From positions 5,574,001 through 5,638,000 of the forward strand of contig NZ_LR594671.1 in the NCBI RefSeq assembly GCF_901827185.1: DNA of 64,000 nucleotides, in the 5' to 3' direction. Shown piece after piece: positions 1 to 8,347 of the stretch. A program made the position numbers and the translations under genes. Below the pieces are notes generated by a model. That model saw nothing but the letters and a program-made list of their open reading frames with translations. It did not search any database and was not told the origin of the DNA. The DNA is from Variovorax sp. PBL-E5. GTDB taxonomy: Bacteria; Pseudomonadota; Gammaproteobacteria; Burkholderiales; Burkholderiaceae_C. The first letter of the stretch is position 1. Each line of letters opens with the position of its first letter.

Positions 1-29
1 GCGTCGGTCATGAGTCGGGGAGTGTACGA

Positions 30-49
30 ATTGTCGAACAATCGACAAT
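30..49. promoter_or_regulatory. Perfect palindrome, GntR-like operator candidate
   Basis: Two perfect 8-base arms, ATTGTCGA and TCGACAAT, flank a 4-base spacer (ACAA). The symmetry and the TTGTCGA core resemble operators of FadR-type GntR regulators, but that family assignment is inference. A minus-strand ATG at 9-11 could be the start of a gene lying to the left of the window, in which case this site would sit in its divergent control region. It is 155 bases upstream of the chosen pirin start, so it need not control pirin. Confidence 0.55.
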
Positions 50-204
50 CGGTAGTTCTACGAATGATGCAACTCGCATGCCAGCCCGTCGGCGGCGGCA
101 TGCACTCAGCCCGCGGCGATGTCGGCCTTCAGCGTTCCATTCGCAGGCCAGTGCGTCCCGGCTGTCGCTCTTTCGGGCGGCGCTTTCACCCCCATTTGCG
201 AGCC

Positions 205-1266
205 ATGACCACCACCAGCCCCATCCTTCAGATCAAGGCCCTCGGCTTCCCCTGGGAAACGATCGATCCGTTCCTTTTCTGCGTCTACCACGACGACGCC
301 TACCCGAAGGCCAATGCAGCAATGGGCCCCGACGCCTCGCTGGCAGGACGCGACCTGGGGCAGGACTTCAGCCGCAAGGACGGCTGGAGCATGTACCACG
401 GCAACCCGGTGCCGGGCTTTCCGGGGCATCCGCACCGCGGCTTCGAGACCGTGACCATCGTGCGCAAGGGCCTGATCGACCACTCGGATTCGCTCGGCGC
501 GGCGGCCCGCTTCGGCGGCGGCGACGTGCAGTGGCTGACGGCCGGCAAGGGCATCGTCCATTCGGAGATGTTCCCGCTGCTCGATGCGGCGGCGCCGAAT
601 CCGCTGGAGCTGTTCCAGATCTGGCTCAACCTGCCGGCGCGCAGCAAGATGGCCGAGCCGCACTTCACCATGTTCTGGTCCGAGGACATCCCGCGCTTCA
701 CCGCGACGGATGGCGAAGGCCGCCGCACCGAGGTCGCGAGCATCGCGGGGCGGATCGCGCCGGTGGACGGCGAGCCGGGCCAGGGCGGCCCGCTGGCGCC
801 GCCGCCCGATTCCTGGGCCTCGCAGCCCGACGCCGATCTCGCGATCTGGACGATCCGGATGGAAGCCGGCGCGCGCTGGACCCTGCCGCCCGCGACCGGC
901 GAGGGCACGCGCCGCAGCCTCTACTTCTTCAAGGGCCGCTCGGTGTCGGTGGCCGGCCAGGCGGTGGACGGCCATGCCGCCATCGAGTTGCGCGCGGATG
1001 CCGCGGTCGAACTGGTCAACGGCGACGAGGCGAGCGAATTCCTGGTGCTGCAGGGCCGGCCGATCGGCGAGCCGGTGGCGCAGTACGGCCCCTTCGTGAT
1101 GAACACGCAGGCCGAGATCGCGCAGACCATGGCCGACTACCGCCGCACCGAGTTCGGCGGCTGGCCGTGGCCCGACCACGCACCGGTGCATGGCCGAGAC
1201 CCGGCGCGCTTCGCGCGGCATCCGGACGGGCGCGAGGAAAAGCCGCTGGCAGATCCGGCACGCTGA
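205..1266 (+). CDS. Pirin family protein
   Basis: Predicted cytosolic bicupin of 353 residues. Pirins bind a metal in the N-terminal cupin; bacterial members are variously linked to quercetinase activity or to binding metabolic enzymes, so the exact job is unknown. The N-terminal half has the family hallmarks HPHRGFETVT (about residue 75) and GGGDVQWLTAGKGIVHSE (about residue 105), whose His and Glu residues would form the metal site. The C-terminal cupin is recognisable around RSLYFFKGR. ATG at 205 is chosen because the conserved family N-terminus begins there; the open frame further upstream is low-complexity Arg-rich sequence. The gene stands alone and converges on the small gene at 1302. 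Length is slightly above the usual 280-310 residues because of a longer central linker. Confidence 0.9.
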   Translation: MTTTSPILQIKALGFPWETIDPFLFCVYHDDAYPKANAAMGPDASLAGRDLGQDFSRKDGWSMYHGNPVPGFPGHPHRGFETVTIVRKGLIDHSDSLGAAARFGGGDVQWLTAGKGIVHSEMFPLLDAAAPNPLELFQIWLNLPARSKMAEPHFTMFWSEDIPRFTATDGEGRRTEVASIAGRIAPVDGEPGQGGPLAPPPDSWASQPDADLAIWTIRMEAGARWTLPPATGEGTRRSLYFFKGRSVSVAGQAVDGHAAIELRADAAVELVNGDEASEFLVLQGRPIGEPVAQYGPFVMNTQAEIAQTMADYRRTEFGGWPWPDHAPVHGRDPARFARHPDGREEKPLADPAR

Positions 1267-1274
1267 GGGGCGGA

Positions 1275-1300
1275 CGGACCGCTGCCGCAGCGCCGGTCCG
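1275..1300. terminator. Weak hairpin between convergent genes
   Basis: A 7-base inverted repeat (CGGACCG / CGGTCCG, 12-base loop) fills the gap between the convergent stops of the pirin gene and the small minus-strand gene. No U-tract follows on either strand, so termination is only a guess from position. Confidence 0.25.
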
Positions 1301-1301
1301 C

Positions 1302-1553
1302 TCAGATCGCCCTCGAAGCCTCGGCGCCCGCAACCGTCATGCCGAGGGCGAACTCGCTCCGCGACGCGGAGGCCTGATGGTCGATGTCCGCGCGCAGGAT
1401 CTCGTCGAGCATCGGCAGCTTGCCGCTGTCCAGCCGCGCTGCGACCACCGACACGACCGCGCCATGCAGGATCGGCATCATGGTGCGTCCGTCCAGGTAG
1501 GCGCGGACCAGCGCGTCCGCGGCGAGTTCGGATGGAGTCATTGCGAGGGTCAT
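1302..1553 (-). CDS. Hypothetical protein, 83 residues
   Basis: Small acidic-to-neutral protein beginning MTLAMTPSELAADALV. I do not recognise a family. The composition is normal protein-like, without the Arg/Pro excess seen in spurious frames of this GC-rich DNA, and a GGAG lies about 8 bases upstream of the ATG at 1553. The frame stays open further upstream, but that extension is Arg-rich and unlikely to be translated. No signal peptide or transmembrane segment is apparent. It is divergent from the Crp/Fnr gene at 1726 with 172 bases between them, so a shared promoter region is possible. Confidence 0.6.
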   Translation of the reverse strand: MTLAMTPSELAADALVRAYLDGRTMMPILHGAVVSVVAARLDSGKLPMLDEILRADIDHQASASRSEFALGMTVAGAEASRAI

Positions 1554-1725
1554 GGTGCGACTCCGTTCGGTTGAAGATGAACTGCAACGGTACCGCCCGC
1601 ACCCGGCTTTCACCGTGCGGTAGCACACCGACAGCGGCGAATTTCGGCGCGCCGGTTGGTACGGCAACGCACAGACGCGACTACAGTCGCTGGCGACAAT
1701 CGGCACTTCCCGACTCCCTGCTCCC

Positions 1726-2466
1726 ATGGCATCGACTCCACGCCCTTCTTCCCTGCGCTCCGCTTCGAGGCACAACGGCCTGCTGGCGGTCATGCCTTCC
1801 GAAGTGCGCACCGGCCTGACGCCGATGCTCGAGCTGGTTCCGCTGAAGTTGGGCGAGGTGCTCTACGAATCGGGTGTGATCCAGGAGTACGTGTTCTTCC
1901 CGACCGATTGCATCGTGTCGCTGTTGTACGTGCTCGAGAACGGCCAATCGGCCGAGATCGCGGTCGTGGGCTTCGAGGGAATGGTCGGCGTGTCGCTGCT
2001 GATGGGCGGCGGCAGCACGCCGAACCGTGCGGTGGTGCAAAGCGCGGGGCACGCGTTTCGCCTGAGCGCCGGTCAGATCAAGGAGCTGGTCGAACGGGGA
2101 GGACCGTTGCTCCATCTGCTGCTGCGCTATACGCAGACGCTGATCACGCAGATGTCGCAGACGGCCGTCTGCAACCGTCACCATTCGCTGGAGCAGCAAC
2201 TCTGCCGCTGGCTGCTGCTGAGCCTCGACCGACTGCCCGGCAATGAACTGGTCATGACGCAGGAGCTCATCGCCAACATGCTCGGCGTGCGCCGTGAAGG
2301 CGTGACGGAAGCAGCCGGCAAGCTGCAGCGGCTGGACCTGATCCGGTACGCGCGCGGCCACATTACCGTGCTCGATCGGCCGGGCCTCGAACGGCAGGTC
2401 TGCGAGTGCTATGAAGTGGTGAAGCGCGAAACCGATCGCCTGCTGCCGCCCGAAACCGCCACCTGA
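1726..2466 (+). CDS. Crp/Fnr family transcriptional regulator (first of a tandem pair)
   Basis: DNA-binding regulator of 246 residues. An N-terminal cyclic-nucleotide-binding-like beta-roll (about 35-150, including VFFPTDCIVSLLY and GFEGMVGVSLLMGG) is followed by the dimerisation helix and a C-terminal winged helix with LGVRREGVTEAAGKLQ (about 188-203). The N-terminal FNR iron-sulfur cysteine cluster is absent, so it is not an FNR-type oxygen sensor. The phosphate-binding cassette is degenerate, so the ligand cannot be named. ATG at 1726 gives a short Ser/Arg-rich lead; an internal Met at residue 23 (1792) is an alternative start. The next gene is a paralogue 120 bases downstream. Confidence 0.88.
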   Translation: MASTPRPSSLRSASRHNGLLAVMPSEVRTGLTPMLELVPLKLGEVLYESGVIQEYVFFPTDCIVSLLYVLENGQSAEIAVVGFEGMVGVSLLMGGGSTPNRAVVQSAGHAFRLSAGQIKELVERGGPLLHLLLRYTQTLITQMSQTAVCNRHHSLEQQLCRWLLLSLDRLPGNELVMTQELIANMLGVRREGVTEAAGKLQRLDLIRYARGHITVLDRPGLERQVCECYEVVKRETDRLLPPETAT

Positions 2467-2586
2467 GCCGGTTCCTTTTGACGCCCAGGAGCACCTTCGT
2501 GCGCCCGCGCACAGACGCAGACCGCGCAGTGGGCAAGACTGCCGTGCAAGCGCATTCCCGCGCCTGATCCTCGAGAAGGCGACTGG

Positions 2587-3294
2587 GTGATTTCAGAACC
2601 GATCGGTCCCGCTTTCAACCGCCTGCTCGAAGCATTGCCGGCCAGGGACAGGGAGCGCCTGCTCGGCCGATGCGAGAACGTCTCGCTGGCCGTGTCGCAG
2701 GTTCTCTGCGAACCCGGCGATGCCCTGCGTCACATCCACTTCCCGACCAGCGCTTTCGTGTCGCAGGTCGCCACCGTGGACGGTCACGAGGGCCTTCAGA
2801 CCGAGATGATCGGCAACGAAGGCGCCTTCGGCTACGAGTTGGCGTTCGACGTGAGCCAGGCCCGGCTTCGAACGCTGGTGCAGGGCGCCGGCATGGCATG
2901 GCGCCTGACGGCGAAGTCGCTGCAGCAGGAGCTCAGGCAGAGCGCGGCGTTGAAGCGCGTGCTGAACCGCTATGTGTGCGTGCTTCTCCTGCAGTCCGGC
3001 CGCTCCGGTGCCTGCAGCCGCCTGCACCGGGTCGAGGAACGCCTGGCGCGCTGGCTGCTGACGGCCGAGGATTGCGCGCACTCGCCGCACCTGGCGTTCA
3101 CGCATGTCTTCCTGGCGCACATGCTGGGCGTGCGCAGGGTCGGCATCACCAATGCGGCGACCGCCTTGCAGTTGCGGCGCCTGATCGACTATCGGCGCGG
3201 CGTCATCACGGTCATCGACCGCGCGGGGCTGGAGGCTCTGGCCTGCGGCTGCTATCGGGCCAATCTGGACACCTACGCCCGACTGATGGGATGA
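2587..3294 (+). CDS. Crp/Fnr family transcriptional regulator (second of a tandem pair)
   Basis: 235-residue paralogue of the preceding regulator: effector beta-roll at about 25-130 (HIHFPTSAFVSQV, EMIGNEGAFGYEL), connector helix with CSRLHRVEERLARWLL, and winged helix with LGVRRVGITNAATALQ at about 182-197. Both paralogues share the RHH/RLHxxEExLxRWLL linker and the GVRRxGxT recognition helix, consistent with an old duplication and possibly overlapping binding sites. The start is taken as GTG at 2587, the first plausible initiator before the conserved fold. No ligand residues identify the signal. It converges on the small gene at 3305, only 10 bases away. Confidence 0.87.
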   Translation: MISEPIGPAFNRLLEALPARDRERLLGRCENVSLAVSQVLCEPGDALRHIHFPTSAFVSQVATVDGHEGLQTEMIGNEGAFGYELAFDVSQARLRTLVQGAGMAWRLTAKSLQQELRQSAALKRVLNRYVCVLLLQSGRSGACSRLHRVEERLARWLLTAEDCAHSPHLAFTHVFLAHMLGVRRVGITNAATALQLRRLIDYRRGVITVIDRAGLEALACGCYRANLDTYARLMG

Positions 3295-3304
3295 GGCGCA
3301 CGCG

Positions 3305-3577
3305 CTATTCGATGCCCTTGCCGATCGGCTCGTGCAGGTCGAACTCGCGCAGCATCACCGGCTCGGCCGAGCCCTGGGCAACGCGCCGCCGCACGGCGGC
3401 ATCGATATCCGGTGCGTGGCTGGTGTAGGTCTCCAGCGGCTGGTCGCCGACCACGCCTGGCCGGAAGCAGTGGTGCAGGGTTTCCTGGGCGATGCTCGCG
3501 CCCAGGAACTGTCCATCGACCAGCACCCAGAAACGCACGGAGCCCGACGCTTCATGAAAGAACGGTGGATGCGACAT
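3305..3577 (-). CDS. Small DUF1488-like protein
   Basis: 90-residue protein starting MSHPPFFHEASGSVRFWVLVDG. The pattern of a short beta-strand with a VDGQFLGASI turn, then ETLHHCFRP and a C-terminal helix ending AAVRRRVAQG, resembles the small DUF1488 family, for which no function is established; I hold this as tentative. It lies 7 bases downstream of the collagen-like lipoprotein gene on the same strand and is probably cotranscribed with it. No signal peptide, so it should stay in the cytoplasm. Confidence 0.65.
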   Translation of the reverse strand: MSHPPFFHEASGSVRFWVLVDGQFLGASIAQETLHHCFRPGVVGDQPLETYTSHAPDIDAAVRRRVAQGSAEPVMLREFDLHEPIGKGIE

Positions 3578-3584
3578 CGATGAC

Positions 3585-3950
3585 TCAGCGCGTGGGCGGC
3601 ACGACCACCACAGTGCTGCCGCCCGAACCCATGCGGCCGGTGTTGCCCGTGCTGCCGGTATTGCCCCTGGCACCCGTCGCGCCGGTGTTGCCCTGGTTCC
3701 CGGTCTCGCCCTGTGCGCCGGTGTAGCCGGTATTGCCCTGATTCCCCGTCGCGCCCGTGTCTCCTTGATTGCCGGTCTCGCCCTGTGCGCCGGTGTAGCC
3801 GGTGTTGCCGGTGTTGCCCTGGTTGCCCGTTGCGCCCTTGGCGCCCGTGTAGCCCGTGTTGCCTTGGCTTCCCTGCGGGCCCATGGGGCCGGTGCATGCG
3901 CCCAGTCCGAATGTCGCGAGCAGCAGGAGGGAGGGGATGGCATATTTCAT
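3585..3950 (-). CDS. Collagen-like repeat lipoprotein
   Basis: 121-residue predicted lipoprotein. Residues 1-19 form a signal peptide ([19 protein letters not shown]) with lipobox LGAC, so Cys19 should be acylated. Most of the mature chain is Gly-X-Y triplets rich in Thr, Asn and Gln ([23 protein letters not shown] repeated twice), ending in a Gly/Ser/Val-rich tail. Bacterial collagen-like proteins form triple helices; here Thr in the Y position replaces hydroxyproline. ATG at 3950 fits the signal peptide. The repeated DNA (about 3630-3890) is made of near-identical 18- to 54-base units and could vary in copy number. Partner gene at 3305 follows after 7 bases. Confidence 0.85.
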   Translation of the reverse strand: MKYAIPSLLLLATFGLGACTGPMGPQGSQGNTGYTGAKGATGNQGNTGNTGYTGAQGETGNQGDTGATGNQGNTGYTGAQGETGNQGNTGATGARGNTGSTGNTGRMGSGGSTVVVVPPTR

Positions 3951-4075
3951 GGCGTTTCCTTTGAGTGGTAGGCAGCCAAGATGGCCACGCAGTCCACTCT
4001 GATCGGCGCAGACACACGGCGTCTGTTCGGTGCCACGCATAGACACAAGATGTCGCGCCGTCCTACGCGATGCCC

Positions 4076-4270
4076 TCAGCGCAGGGTCGGCCCGTGCGTC
4101 GCGGGCCGCGCGCCGTCGCACTCGGCCAGCAGCGTGCTCGAAGCCCTGACGCGCGCCATCATGCGCGTGTTCAGCGAGGTCCATCCGCGGTACATCGGCA
4201 CCACGACAAGCCATCCGATCCCGATCACGCCGCCGAGCGCTCCCATGTATTGCCAATGCATTGGTTCCAT
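4076..4270 (-). CDS. Small predicted membrane protein, 64 residues
   Basis: Short gene starting [14 protein letters not shown] with one clear hydrophobic segment (about 9-28, [18 protein letters not shown]) and a basic C-terminal region, so the tail is likely cytoplasmic. An AGGAA element precedes the ATG at 4270 at proper spacing. The family is not recognised. It lies alone between the collagen-like lipoprotein gene and the MFS gene, which runs the other way, so support comes only from composition, RBS and the membrane segment. Confidence 0.5.
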   Translation of the reverse strand: MEPMHWQYMGALGGVIGIGWLVVVPMYRGWTSLNTRMMARVRASSTLLAECDGARPATHGPTLR

Positions 4271-4536
4271 TGATTGTTCCTGTTGTGTCGAAGCCGCCCT
4301 GCGCGGACCAGCGCCAGCTTGCACCGGCCTTCGGCATCGGCAAATGCGACGGAGGTCGAGTCGGACAGCATCGGGGCGCGAAAGTCGCCGGATCCGCGAC
4401 CTACTGCACGCTGGGCGTGCCACCGCCGTTCGCGCCCCGAAGGACACTGCAGCCGCCGCCGGCAACACGCCGGCACCCGTGCTAAGGTGGCGCGCCCGCC
4501 AGGGTTTACCCGGATACCTTCCCAGAGATCCCCCAC

Positions 4537-5769
4537 GTGCCTCTTCCACAAGCCCCCGTGCCCACCGGGCCTTCCTCCGCCGCTGCGCCGCCCGGGCTGT
4601 CGAGCGGCCAGATGCTGCTGTTCGCCGTGGCCTGCGGCCTGTGTGTCGCCAACATCTACTTCGCCCAGCCGCTGCTCGGGCCGATCGCCGCCGCGCTGCA
4701 ACTGCCGGCCGGGCTGGCCGGCCTGATCATGACGCTGACCCAGCTCGGCTATGGCGCGGGCCTGCTGTTGCTGGTGCCGCTGGCGGACGTGATGGAGAAC
4801 CGGCGCCTCATCGTGCTCGCCATGGGCGGCGCGGTCATCGGGCTGGCCGGCATCGCGCTGTCCGACTCGGCGGCGAGCTTCCTGGCGGCGTCCTTCATCG
4901 TCGGCGGCTGCGCGGTGGCGGCCCAGGTGCTGGTGCCGCTGGCCTCGCACCTCGCGCCCGAAGCGACGCGCGGCAAGGTGGTGGGCAACATCATGGCCGG
5001 ACTGCTCGGCGGGATCATGCTGGCGCGGCCCTTCTCGAGCATGGTCGCGGCGGCCTTCGGCTGGCGCGCCGTGTTCTGGATCTCGGCCGCGCTGATGGCC
5101 CTGGTGGCGCTGGTGCTGTGGCGCGCCCTGCCCCAGCGCCGGCCGCACGGTGCCGGCGGCTATGCGCGCACCATGGCCTCGCTGCCCGGCATCATCCGGC
5201 GCACGCCGCAACTGCGCCGCCGCGCTTTCTACCAGGGCATGATGTTCGCGGCCTTCCAGGCCTTCTGGACGGCGGTGCCGCTTCTGCTGGCGCGCGAATT
5301 CGGCATGGGCCAGGGCGGCATCGCGCTGTTCGCGCTGGCCGGCGCGGCGGGCGCCCTGGCGGCGCCCTGGGCGGGCCGGCTCGCGGATCGCGGGCTGACC
5401 CGGCCGGCCACCGGCGCGGCCATGCTCGCTGCGCTGCTGTCGTTCATCGTCGGCGCGGTGTCGGTGAACTTCCATTCGCTGGCCGGGCTGGTGCTGGCCG
5501 CGGTGCTGCTCGACGGCGCGGTGCAGCTGTGCCAGGTGCTGAGCCTGCGCACTCTCTTCATGCTGGCGCCCGAACTGCGGGGCCGCATCAACGGCCTGTT
5601 CATGACGCTGATCTTCCTGTGCGCGGCCGCGGCCTCGGGGCTCGCGGCGGCGATCTACACCTTCCATGGCTGGGGCGGCCTGAGCCTGCTGGGCGCCGCG
5701 TTCGCGGTCGCCGCGCTGTTGTTCTACAGCACGGAATTTCGTCGGCGATCGATGCTGCCGGCGACCTGA
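4537..5769 (+). CDS. MFS transporter
   Basis: 410-residue major facilitator superfamily inner-membrane carrier with about 12 hydrophobic helices. The first helix ends in CVANIYFAQPLLGPIA, the family A motif region is represented by the loop VPLADVMENRRLI, and a second half starts near LRRRAFYQGMMFAAF. The sequence resembles drug/sugar exporter-type MFS proteins; the substrate cannot be read from it. GTG at 4537 is used as the start, placing a short Pro-rich cytosolic lead before helix 1. It is followed on the opposite strand by a LysR gene after 46 bases. Promoter-proximal context gives no further hint about its cargo. Confidence 0.88.
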   Translation: MPLPQAPVPTGPSSAAAPPGLSSGQMLLFAVACGLCVANIYFAQPLLGPIAAALQLPAGLAGLIMTLTQLGYGAGLLLLVPLADVMENRRLIVLAMGGAVIGLAGIALSDSAASFLAASFIVGGCAVAAQVLVPLASHLAPEATRGKVVGNIMAGLLGGIMLARPFSSMVAAAFGWRAVFWISAALMALVALVLWRALPQRRPHGAGGYARTMASLPGIIRRTPQLRRRAFYQGMMFAAFQAFWTAVPLLLAREFGMGQGGIALFALAGAAGALAAPWAGRLADRGLTRPATGAAMLAALLSFIVGAVSVNFHSLAGLVLAAVLLDGAVQLCQVLSLRTLFMLAPELRGRINGLFMTLIFLCAAAASGLAAAIYTFHGWGGLSLLGAAFAVAALLFYSTEFRRRSMLPAT

Positions 5770-5815
5770 GGCGGCGTCTGCGCCTCGTTCGCGATCGGCA
5801 GCCAGGACGCGTTCA

Positions 5816-6739
5816 TCAGCGAAGTTTCGATGCCATGGCCTCACGCGACCATTCGGGAGCGACCATCTGGATGAAGTCGAACGCGAACGATTTCAGCAAG
5901 TGATCCTTTCGCAGGCTGATCATGGCGCTCGAGGAAGGAAACAGGTGGCCGACGGGCACGCAGCGCAGGTCCTTGTCCACCGCGACGTTGAACGCCATCT
6001 TCTGGAGTACCGCGACGCCGACGCCGGCGGCGACGTAGGCCTTGATGATGCTGGCGTCCATGGCGCGCATCACGACCCACGGGGTGATCCCATGCCTTTG
6101 AAACTCGTGCTGGACGACCGAGCCGGATGTGTAGCTGTTGTCGTAGGTGATCAGCGGCCATCGCGCGATGTGTTCCATCGTCAGCCGCCCCATCCTCAGC
6201 AAGGGATGCCGTGGCGGCACGATCAGGCAGCGGTCGATGTCATAGGCCTTCACCGAAACGACGCCTTTGGGCATCGGATCCGGCAACGAGCACAGGCCGA
6301 CATCGATCGTTCCCGCGGTCACGCCCGCCAGGACCTGCGCCGGCGGGCCCACCGTGAACTCGAGCTTCACCCGCGGATAGGCGGAAACGAATCGCTTGGT
6401 CACTTCGATCAGCGAATACCGCGCATGGACATGTGTGGTTCCCACGCGCAACGTGCCTTCACTGTCGCCCGGCACTTCCCGCTTCAGCCGCGTCAGCGCC
6501 TGGGCGTCCTGCAACACCCGCCCGCACAGCGAGAGCGCTTCTTTGCCCGGTTCGGTCAATGCTGTGAGCCGGTTGCCTGAGCGCACGAAGATCTCGATGC
6601 CGATTTCCTTTTCCAGCGCGCGAACCATCTTGCTGACGCCGGGCTGCGTCGTGTGCAGCGATTCGGCCGCGCGCGAAACGTTGAAGCCGCTTGCGACGAC
6701 CTGGCGCACGCACCGCAGCTGCTGAAAGGTGATGGGCAC
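5816..6739 (-). CDS. LysR family regulator, CysB-like
   Basis: 307-residue LysR-type regulator. The winged HTH (about 1-60) reads MPITFQQLRCVRQVV with recognition helix TTQPGVSKMVRALEKEIG, the variant typical of the CysB/Cbl subgroup. The periplasmic-binding-protein-like effector domain spans about 90-300 (GTLRVGTTHVHARY, TIDVGLCSLPDP). CysB itself responds to N-acetylserine; the signal here is unknown, and the divergent partners suggest the substrate of the ASL-like enzyme and Bug protein as inducer. GTG at 6739 is the start. A perfect inverted repeat begins 3 bases upstream of it, so autoregulation is likely. Confidence 0.9.
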   Translation of the reverse strand: MPITFQQLRCVRQVVASGFNVSRAAESLHTTQPGVSKMVRALEKEIGIEIFVRSGNRLTALTEPGKEALSLCGRVLQDAQALTRLKREVPGDSEGTLRVGTTHVHARYSLIEVTKRFVSAYPRVKLEFTVGPPAQVLAGVTAGTIDVGLCSLPDPMPKGVVSVKAYDIDRCLIVPPRHPLLRMGRLTMEHIARWPLITYDNSYTSGSVVQHEFQRHGITPWVVMRAMDASIIKAYVAAGVGVAVLQKMAFNVAVDKDLRCVPVGHLFPSSSAMISLRKDHLLKSFAFDFIQMVAPEWSREAMASKLR

Positions 6740-6741
6740 GG

Positions 6742-6768
6742 TTCCTTCAGGATATTCGACTGAAGGAA
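6742..6768. promoter_or_regulatory. Inverted repeat in LysR / ASL-like divergent region
   Basis: Perfect 9-base arms TTCCTTCAG and CTGAAGGAA separated by 9 bases. It covers the leader of the LysR gene (start at 6739) and lies about 76 bases upstream of the ASL-like gene (start at 6845), the classic place for a LysR regulator to repress itself and activate the divergent operon. Confidence 0.7.
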
Positions 6769-6844
6769 TGATAGCGGCCTAAATATTCATTTCACACAAT
6801 GGTCGCCGAAGCGAAGAATCGCTGTCGATCCCACCATTCCCGAG

Positions 6845-8347
6845 ATGAAATCCGTGCAGGAGTCCGCCCAGCCCCATGACGTCAACGCGAGCTTTCGAGG
6901 CGGCGGTCGCTCCGTCGAATATCTCGATCAGATCAACAAGGCCTCCATCGTCGCGCTGGCCGAAGCGCGAACGGTGTCGGCCGATGTCGCCAGCCGCATC
7001 GCGGCCGGCATCCTGACGCTGATCAGGGACGAACAAAGCCGGCCCCGGCAGTGGTCGGCGGACTACCTCGACTACGAACCCAAGCTGCTCGCTGCCGTGG
7101 GTCCCGACGGCTCTCGCCTTCATTGCGGACGCAGTCGACAGGACATCTCGGCGACCATCGCGCGAATGAATCTTCGCGCCGGCCTGCTGGACGGATTCGA
7201 GGCCCTGGTCCGTGCCCGACACGCCCTTCTCTCTCTTGCGGCGCAGCACAAGCGCACCATCGTGCCCGCCTACACGCATGGCGTCCAGGCACAGCCGACG
7301 ACCTTGGCGCACTACCTGCTGGGCATGGCGGGCGCGCTGGCGCGAAGTGCGGCCCGCCTGCGGGCGGCATACACCCACGTCAACCAGGGGCCCCTGGGTT
7401 CGGCGGCCCTGACGACATCGAGCTTCGGGCTCGACCGGCACCGCCTCGCATCCCTCCTCGGGTTCGACGCCCTGGTCGAGAACGCGTACGACGCCAACCA
7501 TTTCGCGCCGGTCGACACCAGCCTGGAGCTTGCGGCGGCATTTGGCATCGCGGCCGTCCAGATCGGCCAGTTCGCCCAGGATCTTCATGCGCAATATGCA
7601 GCGCCGGCGGCCTGGATGACCTTGCAGCAGGGCGAGCTCGTGGGGGTCAGCAGCATCATGCCGCAGAAGCGCAACCCTGCCGCACTGGAGCAGTTGCGCG
7701 TGCAAAGCAGCATGCTGCTCGGGGACATGCAGGCCGTGGCGCTGATGGCGCACAACGTGCGCTCCGGCATGTTCGACTATCGGTCCTACGACCCTGTGCC
7801 GAGTGCCCGCGCCCTGGCGGTGTTCGAGCTCCTGCGCAAAGTTCTCGATGGCCTCGTGGTCGACAAGGAGCGCGCGCTGGCCGAGGTCCAGGCCGACTAT
7901 TCGACGGCCACCGAGATCGCGGATGCCCTGATGCAGCGCGCGGACGTGCCATTCCGGATCGGCCATCAATTCGCGTCTGCACTGACGGACTTCGGCCGCG
8001 CCCGGAAGCTCGCCATGCGCGAGATCCCCTACCGCGAGGCGGCACGGATCTACGAGGCCATGAGCTCGCAGACGTTCCCGCTGGACGAGAGCGACTTCGC
8101 CGAGGTATCGAGCCCTGAATACATGGTCTTCGGGCGCAAGGGCGCCGGGGGTCCGCAGATTGCCGCGGTGGAGCACATGCTGGCTTGCCATCACGCGGAT
8201 CTCGAGACCGATCGCGCGTGGACGCAGGCGCGGCGGGCTCGCCTGTCCGATGCCGACATGCAACTGGACGCCGCGATCACGGAGATCGCGGCCAACGGCA
8301 TGACCTCTTCAACGACCTTCCATTCGACCTTCGAGACAACTTCATGA
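6845..8347 (+). CDS. Argininosuccinate lyase / fumarase superfamily C-N lyase, atypical
   Basis: 500-residue cytosolic lyase of the aspartase/fumarase superfamily, closest in layout to argininosuccinate lyase (ArgH). Superfamily residues are present: the flexible catalytic loop SSIMPQKRNP (269-278) with the catalytic Ser, and PAYTHGVQAQP (141-151) with the His. But ArgH motifs are changed: GRSRND is GRSRQD (95-100), and THLQxAQP is THGVQAQP. In ArgH these segments hold the arginine part of the substrate, so another aminocarboxylate is likely. EDDS lyase is a known ArgH-like enzyme with such a role; that comparison is inference. Its stop overlaps the start of the Bug gene (ATGA), and a LysR gene diverges from it, which points to inducible catabolism rather than arginine synthesis. 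Confidence 0.85.
   Translation: MKSVQESAQPHDVNASFRGGGRSVEYLDQINKASIVALAEARTVSADVASRIAAGILTLIRDEQSRPRQWSADYLDYEPKLLAAVGPDGSRLHCGRSRQDISATIARMNLRAGLLDGFEALVRARHALLSLAAQHKRTIVPAYTHGVQAQPTTLAHYLLGMAGALARSAARLRAAYTHVNQGPLGSAALTTSSFGLDRHRLASLLGFDALVENAYDANHFAPVDTSLELAAAFGIAAVQIGQFAQDLHAQYAAPAAWMTLQQGELVGVSSIMPQKRNPAALEQLRVQSSMLLGDMQAVALMAHNVRSGMFDYRSYDPVPSARALAVFELLRKVLDGLVVDKERALAEVQADYSTATEIADALMQRADVPFRIGHQFASALTDFGRARKLAMREIPYREAARIYEAMSSQTFPLDESDFAEVSSPEYMVFGRKGAGGPQIAAVEHMLACHHADLETDRAWTQARRARLSDADMQLDAAITEIAANGMTSSTTFHSTFETTS

Noticed and set aside
106..1626. 506-codon minus-strand frame over pirin
   Set aside because: Shadow frame; pirin motifs are on the plus strand.
3630..3890. Repeats considered as a CRISPR array
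   Set aside because: Units are in-frame Gly-X-Y codons of a lipoprotein gene without spacer diversity.
4225..5844. 539-codon minus-strand frame over the MFS gene
   Set aside because: Arg/Gln/Gly-rich shadow without domains; the plus strand encodes a normal transporter.
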